This document shows positions 43,671 through 53,382 of a stretch of DNA of 64,000 nucleotides, piece after piece. The notes beneath the pieces are model-generated. The model was not told the DNA's origin, made no database searches, and saw only the letters and a list, made by a program, of their open reading frames with translations. Position 1 is the stretch's first letter. Every line of letters starts with the position of its first letter. Location of the stretch: NCBI GenBank assembly GCA_965247705.1, contig CBDFHV010000077.1, positions 1 to 64,000 of the forward strand, in the 5' to 3' direction. The DNA is from CBDFHV01 sp965247705. Its GTDB lineage: Bacteria; Pseudomonadota; Alphaproteobacteria; Rhodospirillales; CAMCUA01. The translations under genes and the position numbers were made by a program.

Positions 43671-46369
43671 TCAGGCCGTCAAATCCGCACCGCCGCCTTC
43701 TTCCGAACCCTCGGCGCTCACATAGGCCTGACCCGCCGCCTGGTCCTCGATGGCAATGGCGAAGGTCGACTCTCCGCCGACCACGGAGAATCCGCCCTCG
43801 TCGCCTTCCGTGTCGACGATGGTCAGGCTGCCATCGTTGGCGGTGAAGCGGAATCCGTCCTCGGCCGGGCCGCCGCCGTCCGCTTCGAACCTCAGAAGTC
43901 CGGCGGATACGTCGGCCTGGGTGAAGCTGTTCGTACCCCCGATCGAAAGCGCCGTCTGATCGACAAACAGCGTTCCGTGCTCCGGCGCCTCGAGCAACGT
44001 GAAAACGACCTCGTCAGCCGGCGTATCCACGTCCGATACCCGCAATTGATCCGATGAGAAGCTCGTATCCGTCCCGGCCCGACCGCGGCGCCAGAGTTGG
44101 TATCCAAAAACGGGGCGTCATTGACCGGGGTCACCGTGACCGTAAACGGATCCGACGTTGCCACGGCCTCTCCGTCGTCCGTGATGCTTATCTCGAGACC
44201 CTCGATTTCACCGAAGAAGTTGTCGAACGGGACCAAGGACAGGGGCGGATCGCCGAACAGTTCATCGCCGCCGACGGTCCATTCGCCGCGGCCCGAGATC
44301 TCGCCCAGGTTAAAGCTCGCGCCCTTGGGTAAGCCGGTTATCACGACCTCGTAGTCATCGGCCAAATCGAGCGGAATGAGGGCCGCCAAGTCGAGGGGGA
44401 TCGGGGAATCCTCGGGGCCCTCGCTCGGCGACGCCGAGATTTCAGGATCGAGGTCGGACAACGCCACCGTCAAGTTGCCGAACTGAAGCAATTCCACGTC
44501 CTGCAAGGTGTCCGTGCCGTCGTTGCCGATGATGGTCACCAACCCGCCTTCTTCCTCCACCTGGGCCTGTGCTTCCCCGGGCGGTGGCCCGAAGATCACG
44601 TCGTAGTCGCCGAAGACACCGGTAAAGACGGCGGTGTCCTGTCCGGTCCCCCCGGTCAGGAAGTCGTTGCCCTTGCCGCCGGCCAGAACGTCGTTGCCAT
44701 CACCGCCGTCCAATCGGTTGGCTTGATCGTCGCCGAGGATAATGTCGTTGCCGCCGCCGCCGATGACGTTCTCGAACCGGGAGATGGTGTCCACGTCGAT
44801 ATCGAGACCGGCCGCCCCGCCGCCCGCCAAATCCACGAAGATATCCCGGGTAGCGCTCGAATAGACCAGGGTATCGCCGACCTCTTCGCCGCCGTCGCCG
44901 CCGTCGTAGGTGTCGTTGCCGGCACCGACACCGCCGATGATGGTGTCGTCTCCTTCGCCGCCGAAGACCACGTCATCGCCGGCATTGGTGGTAATGGTGT
45001 CGTTTCCGGCGCCCCCGTTAACGAGGTCGTTGCCCGATCCGGTGAGGATTACGTTGGGGCCGTCACTGCCGGTGATGTTCTGGGGGTTGGGATTGCCGCT
45101 ACCGTCGTAATTTTCGCTGCCGACGAGGGTCAGGGAAAACACGCCACCCGTCCCGGTCCCAGGTCCGGTCGGGACCAGTATCTCGTCGGGGTTAAGATTG
45201 CCGCCTCCGCCACCAACTGGAACGCCGCCGCCAAATCCACCGCCTCCCCCGACGTCCACCGTGGCGACGGGGATGAAGGACGGAGGGGACCCGGGCGCCG
45301 TGCCAATGATGTCGCCCTGGGTACCGCCAACGACGTCCTCGGTTCCGGCAGCGGTAAGGAAGTCTTCAAGCTCGGCGCCCTCTTCGCCCGGTCCGTCGGG
45401 CAGGCCGTCACCGTCCAGGTCGGCGCTGGGGAGAGCCTGGGATAGCTGGGCGGCAAGTTCCTGCTGATCGGCGCCAAGCGGCGCCGGCTCGGTCGGTGCC
45501 GAGAAGGCATCCTTGATGAAGGTGAATGCTTTGTCCGCGTTGAGCACCACGGCAATGCCCTGGGCCGTGGCGACGATCTCACCAACGAACCCGCCGAATT
45601 CCCGCAGAACGGAGGCCCAGACCGAAATGTCGCCGGAGACAGGATCCACCTGGACTTCAATCACGCCCTTGGTGCCCCGGATACCCATTACCGCCACCGG
45701 GGTTTCGATGACCATGGCTTCGGGATCGGTCTTGGCCACTTCGCCCGACAGGAAAACGACGATGCCCTTGAGCAGCGAAAACACCGCGCTGCCTTCCTGG
45801 GATCCTGGGTCGTAGATGAGCTCGTTAAGGACCAGACGGGCACCCTCGCCGACGGCGAATTCGGAATTGTCGGCGAACAGGAGGCCGACCGTGCTTCCGT
45901 CGGCGGTCTGGACGAGATCGCCCTGGTACAGCGGGTCGCCGATTTCGAGCTCGACGACGGTCCCATCGGTCCGGGTGGCGGTGGCGACGCCGCTCAGGGT
46001 CTCCACGCTGCCGATGGGTTCGGACAAGGCAGCGCCCACCTGGGCGAACTGGCCGGGCGCCAGGGAGCCGGCCAGGGACGACACCAGGTCGGGACCCAAT
46101 ACACTGCCATCGGCGCCGACGAGACTCGGTATCTGGGGTCCGTCGAAATACGCCGTGACGATCACATGGGAGCCGTCGGGGAAGTCGATGACCAGGTCAC
46201 CGCCAACCCGGTCGAAGGACCCCAAAGCCAAGGACATGCCCTCGGGAAGGGCGAGCGAGCCCTCCGTCCCGCTGGCCTGAATGACCAGCGGTGCCGCCTC
46301 GATGGCAACCGGAGCGATTTGACCGAGCACCGAACTGCCCTCGGGTTCCCATGAACTACTGTTACGCAT
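43671..46369 (-). pseudogene. FecR-domain/RTX-repeat protein, frameshifted
   Basis: A long secreted or surface protein. The N-terminal part begins MRNSSSWEPEGSSVLGQIAP. A FecR-like domain is at residues ~120-260 (VELEIGDPLYQGDLVQTADG, AVMGIRGTKGVIEVQVDP). It is followed by a Gly-rich linker and an RTX block with glycine/aspartate nonapeptides such as GGAGNDTI, GGEGDDTI and GGDGNDVLAGGKGNDFLTGG. At ~44073-44076 a missing base in a G/C run shifts frame: FLDTNSGAAVGPG continues in the other frame as TDTSFSSDQLRVSDVDTPA to the stop at 43671. The intact form would have ~899 residues. IS1380 copy 4 lies 9 bp upstream of the ATG and removes the usual ribosome-binding site. It is followed by the CHASE2 gene. 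Confidence 0.8.
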
Positions 46370-46378
46370 GCAATACGC

Positions 46379-47985
46379 CTAGCCCGAATTATTCGCGGCG
46401 CTGATTGAAAATGCTGGTGAGCGTAGATTAACCTGTTGAAATGCCGTATGATTTTGGTGTCAAGACAAGATCACATGGCAACAGAACAACCCACGGCTCA
46501 CCATGAACGAGATTACCCCCTATCTCCCTGGTTTGTCACCCGTTGGAGGCAAGCCGCTTTGCGCCCGCTTCGACGGCGGACGGCTGTCGTCGGACGGCGG
46601 GGTGTTGTTGTTGGGCGAGATCGACAGGCGGCTCGGCATCGCCGACGTGCTCGCTTCCTGCGTCACCGACGTGCGCGACCCGGCGAGCACGACCCACGCT
46701 TACGTAGACATGATCCGGGCGCGCCTGTTCGCTATTGCCTGCGGGTATGAGGATTGCGACGACCTCGACGTTCTGCGTTTCGATCCGGCGTTCAAGCTGG
46801 CCTGTGGCCGTTTGTCCGAGAGCGGCGACGACCTGATGAGCCAACCGACCCTGTCGCGCCTCGAGAACGCGCCGTCATGGCGCGCGCTCGGGCGCATGGG
46901 GCTGTCGATGATCGATCTGTTTTGCGCCAGCTTCAAGCGCGTTCCGGCGCGCATCGTTCTCGATATCGACGACACCGACGACGCCGTTCACGGCGGCCAG
47001 CAGCTGGCGCTGTTCAACGCCCATTACGACGACTATTGCTTCCAACCCATCCATATCTTCGAGGCGGCCACCGGCAAGCCGGTGATGTCACTGCTGCGTC
47101 CCGGCAAGCGGCCCTCCGGCGACGAGGCGGCGCGGATCCTGAGACACGTCATCGGCCGCATCCGCCGCAACTGGCCACGGGTCGAGATCACCGTGCGGGG
47201 CGATGGCCACTACGCCACGCCGGAGGCCATGGAATTCCTCGAACGTCAGGGCTGCGGCTACATCTTCGGGCTTTCCGGCAACGCCCGGCTGAACAGGATC
47301 GGCCAGCCGTGGTGCGAGGACGCCGCCGTGCGCCGGGCGGGGCAGGGAAAGGATAAGGTGCGCCGCTTCTTCCACACCGGCTACCAGGCCAAAAGCTGGT
47401 CACGGCAACGCTCGGTCATCGCCCGCGTGGAAGCTACCGCCAAGGGCTGTGACGTCCGCTTCGTCGTCACCAACCTGAGCGGCCGCGCCAAGGCGCTCTA
47501 CGAGAAGGTCTACTGCGCCCGCGGGCGGATGGAAAACATGATCAAGGACCACAAGCTCTACACCAAGTCCGACCGCACGTCGTGCCACCGTTGGGAGGCC
47601 AACCAGTTCCGCCTCTTCCTGCATACCGGCGCCTACTGGCTGCTGCATCAGCTTCGCCAAGCGGCGCCTCGGAAATCGCTGTGGCGAACGGCCACCTTCG
47701 AAACCCTGCGCCGGGCGTTTCTCAAAATCGCCGTCCGCGTCGAGGAGCTCAAGTCGCGCCTCAGGATCGCCCTGCCTTCGGCCTATCCCTATCAGCCGGC
47801 CATGATCGCCATCGCCGGGCGCATCACCGCCCAAGGGCCCTGAACCAAGCGGCAGGTGCCGCCGGACGAGCCCCGAACAACAACCTCCAACCTCTCCGAC
47901 AATCCGTCTCAAAAATCGCCGTCAACCCGGTCGCTACCGCTCGTCCCGCTGAAATCCGATGGCCGTCATGAATAATTGGGGCTAG
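46379..47985 (+). mobile_element. IS1380-family element copy 4, intact, inverted
   Basis: 1599 bp (46383-47981) flanked by CTAG on both sides, in opposite orientation to the other copies. The left end reads CCCGAATTATTCGCGGCGC with a one-base change from the others (ATTCAC). It separates the FecR/RTX gene from its natural upstream region, nine bases before the start codon. Confidence 0.92.
46503..47843 (+). CDS. IS1380-family transposase
   Basis: A 446-residue intact DDE transposase from ATG 46503. It shares the Met in RMGLSMIDLF with copy 3 but has Phe in LCARFDGGRL like copy 2, so it is intermediate between those two. Catalytic segments LDIDDTDDAVHGGQQ and TVRGDGHYATPEAMEFLE are intact, as is the C-terminal part (AMIAIAGRITAQGP). 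Three intact copies of one transposase in the window show that this family has been recently active in the genome. Confidence 0.93.
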   Translation: MNEITPYLPGLSPVGGKPLCARFDGGRLSSDGGVLLLGEIDRRLGIADVLASCVTDVRDPASTTHAYVDMIRARLFAIACGYEDCDDLDVLRFDPAFKLACGRLSESGDDLMSQPTLSRLENAPSWRALGRMGLSMIDLFCASFKRVPARIVLDIDDTDDAVHGGQQLALFNAHYDDYCFQPIHIFEAATGKPVMSLLRPGKRPSGDEAARILRHVIGRIRRNWPRVEITVRGDGHYATPEAMEFLERQGCGYIFGLSGNARLNRIGQPWCEDAAVRRAGQGKDKVRRFFHTGYQAKSWSRQRSVIARVEATAKGCDVRFVVTNLSGRAKALYEKVYCARGRMENMIKDHKLYTKSDRTSCHRWEANQFRLFLHTGAYWLLHQLRQAAPRKSLWRTATFETLRRAFLKIAVRVEELKSRLRIALPSAYPYQPAMIAIAGRITAQGP

Positions 47986-48271
47986 TACCGCCGGACCTCG
48001 CAAACGCGCGACGCGATCTCACTTGATGCCCGATCGGCGGCTCTATGACCGACTCGATCCAGGCGGCACCCACCCTGACGCTCGCGGATAATACACCAAA
48101 ACGAGGGAAAATGCAGCCCAATTGTCGAACACCGTGCGCGTGCGACAATGGTGCCCGAGGTCCCGTTGGTCTAGATCAGACAGATCGTATCCCGGCGTCC
48201 CGCTCTCGGCCGTGCGAATTGCGGCCCCTGAAGACGCCGTCCTGGTCCCTTTGCCCCGGAGCACTTGCCTC
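47986..48271. other. Non-coding stretch upstream of the EamA transporter
   Basis: 286 bp after IS1380 copy 4. In-frame codons continue upstream of the transporter start to 48122 but show no family character. No tRNA, hairpin or clear promoter was found. Confidence 0.4.
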
Positions 48272-49147
48272 GTGTCCCTATCCTGGCGGGCCCTTCTCAC
48301 CGTCATCATCGTGCAAACCCTGTGGGGCGCCAACCCGGTGGCCTTGAAGTTCGGACTGATAGCCGTTCCACCGTTGTGGAGCGCCTTCATCCGCTTCTGC
48401 ATCGGTGCGGCGTGCGTGATTGTGTGGGCACGGATAACCGGCCGCACCCTGTGGCCGCCCGCCGACGAATGGCGCGGCCACGGGATCATGAGCCTGATGT
48501 TCGCCGTCCAGGTGGCGGTGATGAATATCGGCTTCGACCACACCAGCGCCTCCATGGGCTCGGTGCTGATGGCCACCCATCCCCTGTGGGCCACCCTGTT
48601 CGCCCGCTGGCTGATCACCAGCGAGAGGCTGGGCTGGCAACGGGCGGTTGGGCTCCTGCTCGCGTTTCTCGGCGCCGCCCTGATCCTGACCCGAGGCGTC
48701 GCGCTCGACGCGTCGGGTGCGACGGTTGTGGGCAGTTGGATTGTCCTGAGTAGCGCATCCATGCTGGGGTTTCGCCTGGCGTTCGCCGCCCGCCTGTTGC
48801 GGCGCATGGACAGCCTGCGGATTACCCTGTGGCAGATGGTGCTTTCCCTGCCCCTGTTCGCCGCCGGCGGTTTCATGTTCGAGACGGTCCACTGGGACCG
48901 CCTGGATTGGCCGTCGAGCCTGGGGCTGCTCTATCAAGGGGTGGTGATCGCTGGGTTCGGCTTTGCCGTCAACTACGCCCTGCTCCAGCGCTACAGCCCC
49001 AGTCTGATCCTGGGTTTCGGGTTTATCGCGCCCGTATCGGGGGTCTTGCTCAGCGCCTGGTTGCTGGGCGACAGTCTGACCTGGGCCGTCGCCGTGGGCG
49101 CGGCGGCGGTGGGTGTCGGCCTGGTGATGTCGGCGCGGGCGAAGTGA
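48272..49147 (+). CDS. EamA/DMT-family membrane transporter
   Basis: An inner-membrane carrier of the drug/metabolite transporter superfamily, ~291 residues with a GTG start at 48272 (VSLSWRALLTVIIVQTLWG). The longer frame from 48122 adds 50 residues of no family type. Ten membrane helices in two EamA repeats are predicted from the hydrophobic stretches. The repeat signatures are QTLWGANPVALKFGLIAVPP in the first and SLGLLYQGVVIAGFGFAVNY in the second, ending GAAAVGVGLVMSARAK. The substrate is unknown. It ends five bases before the tyrA stop, convergent with it. Confidence 0.85.
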   Translation: MSLSWRALLTVIIVQTLWGANPVALKFGLIAVPPLWSAFIRFCIGAACVIVWARITGRTLWPPADEWRGHGIMSLMFAVQVAVMNIGFDHTSASMGSVLMATHPLWATLFARWLITSERLGWQRAVGLLLAFLGAALILTRGVALDASGATVVGSWIVLSSASMLGFRLAFAARLLRRMDSLRITLWQMVLSLPLFAAGGFMFETVHWDRLDWPSSLGLLYQGVVIAGFGFAVNYALLQRYSPSLILGFGFIAPVSGVLLSAWLLGDSLTWAVAVGAAAVGVGLVMSARAK

Positions 49148-49151
49148 GTCG

Positions 49152-50048
49152 TCAGGCTTGTTTCGCCTCGATCACCCCGCGGCGGATCTCGCGGGTGCGG
49201 GTGAACAGCTCTTCCAGGGTCTCCCCGTCGGACCGGCGGATCGCTTTCTGCAAGGCGGTCAAATCCTCGTTGAATCGGCCCAGGACGTCGAGCACCGCGT
49301 CCTTGTTGGCGAGGAACACGTCGCGCCACATGACCGGGTCCGACGCGGCGATGCGGGTGAAATCCCTGAAACCGCCGGCGGAGAACTTGATCACCTCTTT
49401 CTTGAGGTCGCCTTCCAGTTCGGTGGCGGTGGCGACGATGGAATAGGCGATCAGGTGGGGCAGGTGCGAGGTCATGGCCAGCACCTGATCGTGGTGGTCG
49501 GCGTCCATGATCTCGACCGTCATGCCGGCCTGTCGCCACAAGGCGCTGATCCGATCCACCGCCACGGGGTCGGCGTCGGGGGGCGGGGTCAGGATGCACC
49601 CACGATCCTGGAACAGCTCGGCAAAGCCGGCTTCGGGGCCGGAATGCTCGGTCCCGGCCACCGGGTGTCCGGGCACCAGGTGCACCCCATCGGGGATGTG
49701 GGGGCCGACGCCGCGCAGAATGGCGCCCTTCACCGAGCCCACGTCGGTGACGATGGCGCCCGGCTTCAGGGCCGGCTTCATGGCCTCGGCGATGGGCCCG
49801 CAGATGCCGATCGGTGTACAAAGGACGACCAGATCGGCGTCGGTGACGGCGTCCCGGGGGTCGAAGGTCACACTGTCGGCCCGCCCCAGTTCCACGGCCT
49901 TGTCCAGGCTCGCCTGGGTGCGGGCGCAGACGGCAATGTGATCCGCCAAGCCGTCGCGGCGAATCACCGCGGCCAGGGACGAACCGATCAGGCCGATGCC
50001 GATCAGGGCGATGCGCGGGAAGCGCGCGTCCGGGTCGGGTCCGCTCAT
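49152..50048 (-). CDS. tyrA: Prephenate/arogenate dehydrogenase
   Basis: TyrA-type NAD(P)-dependent dehydrogenase of tyrosine synthesis, 298 residues from ATG 50048, overlapping the hisC stop (ATGA). A Rossmann motif RIALIGIGLIGSSLAAVIRR sits at the N-terminus, with ADLVVLCTPIGICGPIAEA. The signature HLVPGHPVAGTEHSGPEAG is the substrate-binding region (HPxAGxExxG). A C-terminal helical part has MTSHLPHLIAYSIVATATEL. No ACT or chorismate mutase domain is attached; the mutase is a separate gene two upstream. The cofactor and substrate (prephenate or arogenate) cannot be told from sequence. It is the last gene of a three-gene aromatic amino acid operon. Confidence 0.93.
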   Translation of the reverse strand: MSGPDPDARFPRIALIGIGLIGSSLAAVIRRDGLADHIAVCARTQASLDKAVELGRADSVTFDPRDAVTDADLVVLCTPIGICGPIAEAMKPALKPGAIVTDVGSVKGAILRGVGPHIPDGVHLVPGHPVAGTEHSGPEAGFAELFQDRGCILTPPPDADPVAVDRISALWRQAGMTVEIMDADHHDQVLAMTSHLPHLIAYSIVATATELEGDLKKEVIKFSAGGFRDFTRIAASDPVMWRDVFLANKDAVLDVLGRFNEDLTALQKAIRRSDGETLEELFTRTREIRRGVIEAKQA

Positions 50049-51136
50049 GAGTGCATGAACTCCGCCAGGAGGTCGGCGACCAGGCGCATCTCGGCCTCGG
50101 TGCCGATGGTCAAGCGTAGGCCGTCGCCGAGGCCGTAGGCGCCCATGGCGCGCAGGATCACCCCCCGCGACTTGAGGAAGGCATCGGCCGCCTCCGCCCC
50201 CCGCGCCGTGGCGCGGGGGAAGCGCACCAGGATGAAATTGCCGACGCTGGGCGGCACCTCGAGACCGAGGTCCCGCAGCCGTTCGGCGATCCACGGCAAC
50301 CAGATGTCGTTGTGGCGCCGCGCCGCGTCGGTAAAGGTCATATCGTCCAGGGCCGCCACGCCCGCCACCTGGGCCGCCGCCGACACGTTGAAGGGATTGC
50401 GTACCCGGTTCAGCACATCCGCCACGTCCGCCGGGCAATAGCCCCAGCCCAGGCGCAGGCCGCCGAGGCCGAAGATCTTGGAAAACGTCCGGGTCATGAC
50501 CACGTTGTCGTGGGCCTCGACCAGCGCCGCCCCGGGCTCGTAGTCGTTGCGGGTGATGTATTCGGCATAGGCCGCGTCGAGCACCAGGAGCACCGTATCG
50601 GGCAGGGCCTGGCGAAGGCGCGTCACCGCATCCGACGGCAAGTAGCTGCCGGTGGGGTTGTTGGGGTTGGCCAGGAAAAGGATGCGGGTGCGCTCGGTGA
50701 CCTTGGCCAGCAGGGCGTCCACGTTGGCGGTCAGGTCCGTTTCCGGCGCCCACACGGGCGTTGCCCCGGCCACACGGGCGGCGATGGGGTACATCAGGAA
50801 GCCGTGTTGGCTGTAGAGGATCTCGTCGCCCGGCCCGGCGTAGGCGCGGGCAAGCAGGCTGATGATCTCGTCGGACCCGGCGCCGCAGACGATGCGCGCC
50901 GGGTCCAGACCGTGGTGCCGGGCAAGCCTTTCGCGCAGGGCGGTGCTGCCACCGTCGGGATAGCGATGACTGTCCCCGGCCATCCGACGCAAGGCCTCGA
51001 TCGCCGCCGGGCTGGGACCGAGCGCCCCTTCGTTGGAAGCCAGCTTGACCACGTCCGCACGACCGGCAATGGCCGAATCGCCGCCTTTGTAGGGCTGGAT
51101 GTCGAGGATTCCCGGACGGACGGAAAGCGCGTTCAC
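50045..51136 (-). CDS. hisC: Histidinol-phosphate/aromatic aminotransferase
   Basis: A PLP-dependent class I/II aminotransferase of the HisC type, 363 residues from ATG 51136, overlapping the chorismate mutase stop by four bases. The N-terminus MNALSVRPGILDIQPYKGG is typical. Family motifs: KLASNEGALGPSPAAIEAL, GAGSDEIISLLARAYAGPGD, LANPNNPTGSYLP, the PLP lysine in TFSKIFGLGGLRLGWGY, and VGNFILVRFPR. Placed with tyrA and chorismate mutase, it probably transaminates prephenate or phenylpyruvate/hydroxyphenylpyruvate as well as, or instead of, histidinol phosphate. Such dual use is common in Alphaproteobacteria. Confidence 0.92.
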   Translation of the reverse strand: MNALSVRPGILDIQPYKGGDSAIAGRADVVKLASNEGALGPSPAAIEALRRMAGDSHRYPDGGSTALRERLARHHGLDPARIVCGAGSDEIISLLARAYAGPGDEILYSQHGFLMYPIAARVAGATPVWAPETDLTANVDALLAKVTERTRILFLANPNNPTGSYLPSDAVTRLRQALPDTVLLVLDAAYAEYITRNDYEPGAALVEAHDNVVMTRTFSKIFGLGGLRLGWGYCPADVADVLNRVRNPFNVSAAAQVAGVAALDDMTFTDAARRHNDIWLPWIAERLRDLGLEVPPSVGNFILVRFPRATARGAEAADAFLKSRGVILRAMGAYGLGDGLRLTIGTEAEMRLVADLLAEFMHS

Positions 51137-52035
51137 GACCGGCGTCCCTTGGGCGGCGTTGCCGCCTCGGCCAGCTCGTGGCCCGAGAAGGGGACCGCGT
51201 AGGCGCCGAGGATGATGCGCCGATTGATTTTCACCGCGACAGCGTCGAGGGCCTTGCCGATGCGCGGGTCGTCTCCCTCCAGGAAGCCTTCCAGCTCGAT
51301 CAGCTGGAGGCAGGAGTCCGGCGTTTGCGGTCCCTGCCAGCGGGCCGTGAAGGTGGCCTTCAGGTCGGCGCCCTTGAGGGCGGGTCCCAGGCGCGCCATG
51401 GCGATGGGTTCTTCCGCGTCGAGGCCGAGGAAGGTGCGATCGTTGCCCGAGGGCTCGAGGGCGATCTTGGCGATCACCAGGGCCTCGTAATCCCGTTCAC
51501 GGATGCCCGGCGGGCCGGCAAAGGGCAGTCGCGTCACGATGCGCGGCGCGGCGCCGTCCTCGGTCATCAGATGCGGCCACCACGGGTCCACGTCATCCTG
51601 GCGCGGCAGGGGCAGGATGCCCGCGGAAGCCTGGTTGCGAATGACCGTGTCGATCACCCTTTGGGCGGTTTCGTGGATCGTCGACGGGGTGTAGCTGCCG
51701 AACTGGTCCCGCGCCAGGGCCAGATAGCCTTGGTCCTGGCCCTCGGCCTCCCCATAGACAGACATGGAAAACGGTTCCTGAAGACGCAACGTCGCCGCAA
51801 AGACTTCCCGCCAGATACGCACCAGGGAAGGGCGGTGGAACGGCCCCCGATGACGACCTATCAGGCGCCTGAGGACCATCGCTTCGCGGGTTGGGCGCAG
51901 GCCGACGCCGGCATTTCCCTTGGCGGCACGAATCAGCGCGCCGACCTCCGTGCGCTCCATGATCAGATCGTGGAGCCGCTCGTCGAGGTCGTCGATCCGG
52001 CGGCGCAGGTCGTCAAGGGTCGGTTCGGCGTTCAT
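51133..52035 (-). CDS. Chorismate mutase with C-terminal domain
   Basis: A 300-residue protein whose first ~90 residues are a type II chorismate mutase: LDDLRRRIDDLDERLHDLIM, ERTEVGALIRAAKG and RPTREAMVLRRLIGRHRGPF give the helical bundle with Arg residues. The C-terminal ~200 residues weakly resemble a degenerate prephenate-dehydratase/ACT region. IVTRLPFAGPPG recalls the TRF motif, and LQLIELEGFLEGDDPRIGKA recalls an ACT-like domain. They lack clear catalytic residues. It converts chorismate to prephenate for tyrA and hisC downstream. ATG 52035 is the only sensible start. A promoter candidate lies at 52086-52114. Confidence 0.85.
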   Translation of the reverse strand: MNAEPTLDDLRRRIDDLDERLHDLIMERTEVGALIRAAKGNAGVGLRPTREAMVLRRLIGRHRGPFHRPSLVRIWREVFAATLRLQEPFSMSVYGEAEGQDQGYLALARDQFGSYTPSTIHETAQRVIDTVIRNQASAGILPLPRQDDVDPWWPHLMTEDGAAPRIVTRLPFAGPPGIRERDYEALVIAKIALEPSGNDRTFLGLDAEEPIAMARLGPALKGADLKATFTARWQGPQTPDSCLQLIELEGFLEGDDPRIGKALDAVAVKINRRIILGAYAVPFSGHELAEAATPPKGRRS

Positions 52036-52085
52036 GGAGGTGTCCCAGGTGCGGCGCGACGAGGCGTGTGGGCATCGGTGCGCGG

Positions 52086-52114
52086 AGCATAGTGATACTT
52101 TCAGAACCCAACAA
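52086..52114 (-). promoter_or_regulatory. Candidate promoter of the aromatic operon
   Basis: On the minus strand, TTGTTG (52109-52114) is followed after 17 bases by TATGCT (52086-52091), a reasonable sigma-70 match, about 50 bases upstream of the chorismate mutase start. Inferred from sequence only. Confidence 0.5.
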
Positions 52115-52141
52115 AATCAAAGGTCAAAATGGAAGAATTCG

Positions 52142-52170
52142 TTGACACTCCCAAGGCCGGCCCATAGCAA
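52142..52170 (+). promoter_or_regulatory. Candidate promoter of metX-metW
   Basis: TTGACA (52142-52147), a 17-base spacer and TAGCAA (52165-52170) lie 31 bases before the metX start. The -35 box is perfect and the -10 box weak. A T run (52179-52185) follows, but no SAM riboswitch was recognised. Confidence 0.5.
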
Positions 52171-52200
52171 TAGGTCCCTTTTTTAACCGCCTTGGGCGCC

Positions 52201-53382
52201 ATGACCGCCGAACGCTCCAGTACCATCGCCGATTGGGATCCCGAGGCTTCGCCCGGGCACCACGTGGTGCTGGGACGGCAGGAACCGTTGATCCTCGACT
52301 GTGGCGTGGCGTTGCGCGACTTCCCGGTCGCCTACCAGACCTATGGCCAGTTGGACCCGGACCGGCGCAACGCCATCTGGGTGTGCCACGCCCTGACGGG
52401 CGATCAGTATGTGACCGAAACCAACCCGGTAACCGGGAAACCCGGCTGGTGGGAGTCCGTCGTCGGACAGGGCAAGACCATCGACACCGACCGCTACTTC
52501 GTCATTTGCGCCAACATCCTTGGCGGCTGCATGGGCACCGTCGGACCGGGCACGATCAACCGGGAAACTGGGCAACCGTGGGCCCTGAGCTTTCCGGTCA
52601 TCACGATCCACGACATGGTGCGCGCGCAGGCCATGCTGCTCGATCATCTGGGGATCGATCAGTTGTTGGCGGTGATTGGCGGATCCCTTGGCGGCATGCA
52701 GGTGCTGGAGTGGGCAGCCAGCTATCCGCAACGGGTTTACGCCGCGGTACCCATCGCGACGGCGGCGCACCATTCGGCCCAGAACATCGCCCTCCACGAG
52801 TTGGGCCGCCAGGCGATCATGGCCGACCCCAACTGGTGCGGTGGGGAATACCAGGCGGCCGGCCGTCGACCCGTTCACGGACTGGCCGTGGCCCGCATGG
52901 CCGGTCATATCTCCTACCTTTCGGAAGCGGCGCTGACCCGCAAGTTCGGGCGCCGGCTTCAGGAGCGGGACGCCGTCGGCTACGGATTCGATGCCGATTT
53001 TCAGGTCGAAAGCTACCTGCGCCATCAGGGCAGCACGTTTGTCGACCGCTTCGACGCCAACGCCTACCTCTACATCACCCGGGCGATGGACTACTTCGAC
53101 CTGGCCGAACGCCACGGCGGCAGCCTGACCGAGGCCTTTCAGGACACGCCGGTGCGCTACTGCGCCATCTCCTTTTCCAGCGACTGGCTCTATCCCACCG
53201 CCGAGAGCCGTACCATCGTCCATGCCCTCAACGCCGCCGCCGCCAACGTCAGTTTCGTCGAGGTGACCAGCGACGGCGGCCACGATTCCTTTTTGCTCGA
53301 GGAACCGGCCTTCTTCCGGGTGCTGACCGGCTTCCTTGAAGGCGCCGCGGCCCACCGGGACCGGGGCCGCGCGAGATCCTGA
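52201..53382 (+). CDS. metX: Homoserine O-acetyltransferase
   Basis: MetX of methionine synthesis, an alpha/beta-hydrolase that acylates homoserine, 393 residues. The ATG at 52201 (MTAERSSTIADWDPE) is preferred to an upstream TTG at 52192, although neither has a strong ribosome-binding site. Motifs: nucleophile Ser in VIGGSLGGMQVLEWA, conserved NILGGCMGTVGPGTIN, Asp in SFSSDWLYPTAES, and His in TSDGGHDSFLLEE. Some MetX proteins use succinyl-CoA, and the preference was not determined. It overlaps metW by one base (TGATG) and is divergent from the aromatic operon. Confidence 0.93.
   Translation: MTAERSSTIADWDPEASPGHHVVLGRQEPLILDCGVALRDFPVAYQTYGQLDPDRRNAIWVCHALTGDQYVTETNPVTGKPGWWESVVGQGKTIDTDRYFVICANILGGCMGTVGPGTINRETGQPWALSFPVITIHDMVRAQAMLLDHLGIDQLLAVIGGSLGGMQVLEWAASYPQRVYAAVPIATAAHHSAQNIALHELGRQAIMADPNWCGGEYQAAGRRPVHGLAVARMAGHISYLSEAALTRKFGRRLQERDAVGYGFDADFQVESYLRHQGSTFVDRFDANAYLYITRAMDYFDLAERHGGSLTEAFQDTPVRYCAISFSSDWLYPTAESRTIVHALNAAAANVSFVEVTSDGGHDSFLLEEPAFFRVLTGFLEGAAAHRDRGRARS

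Noticed and set aside
52100..52200. A SAM riboswitch before metX
   Set aside because: metX in Alphaproteobacteria often has one, but the stretch lacks the conserved riboswitch core sequences, and the only hairpin-like pieces are weak.
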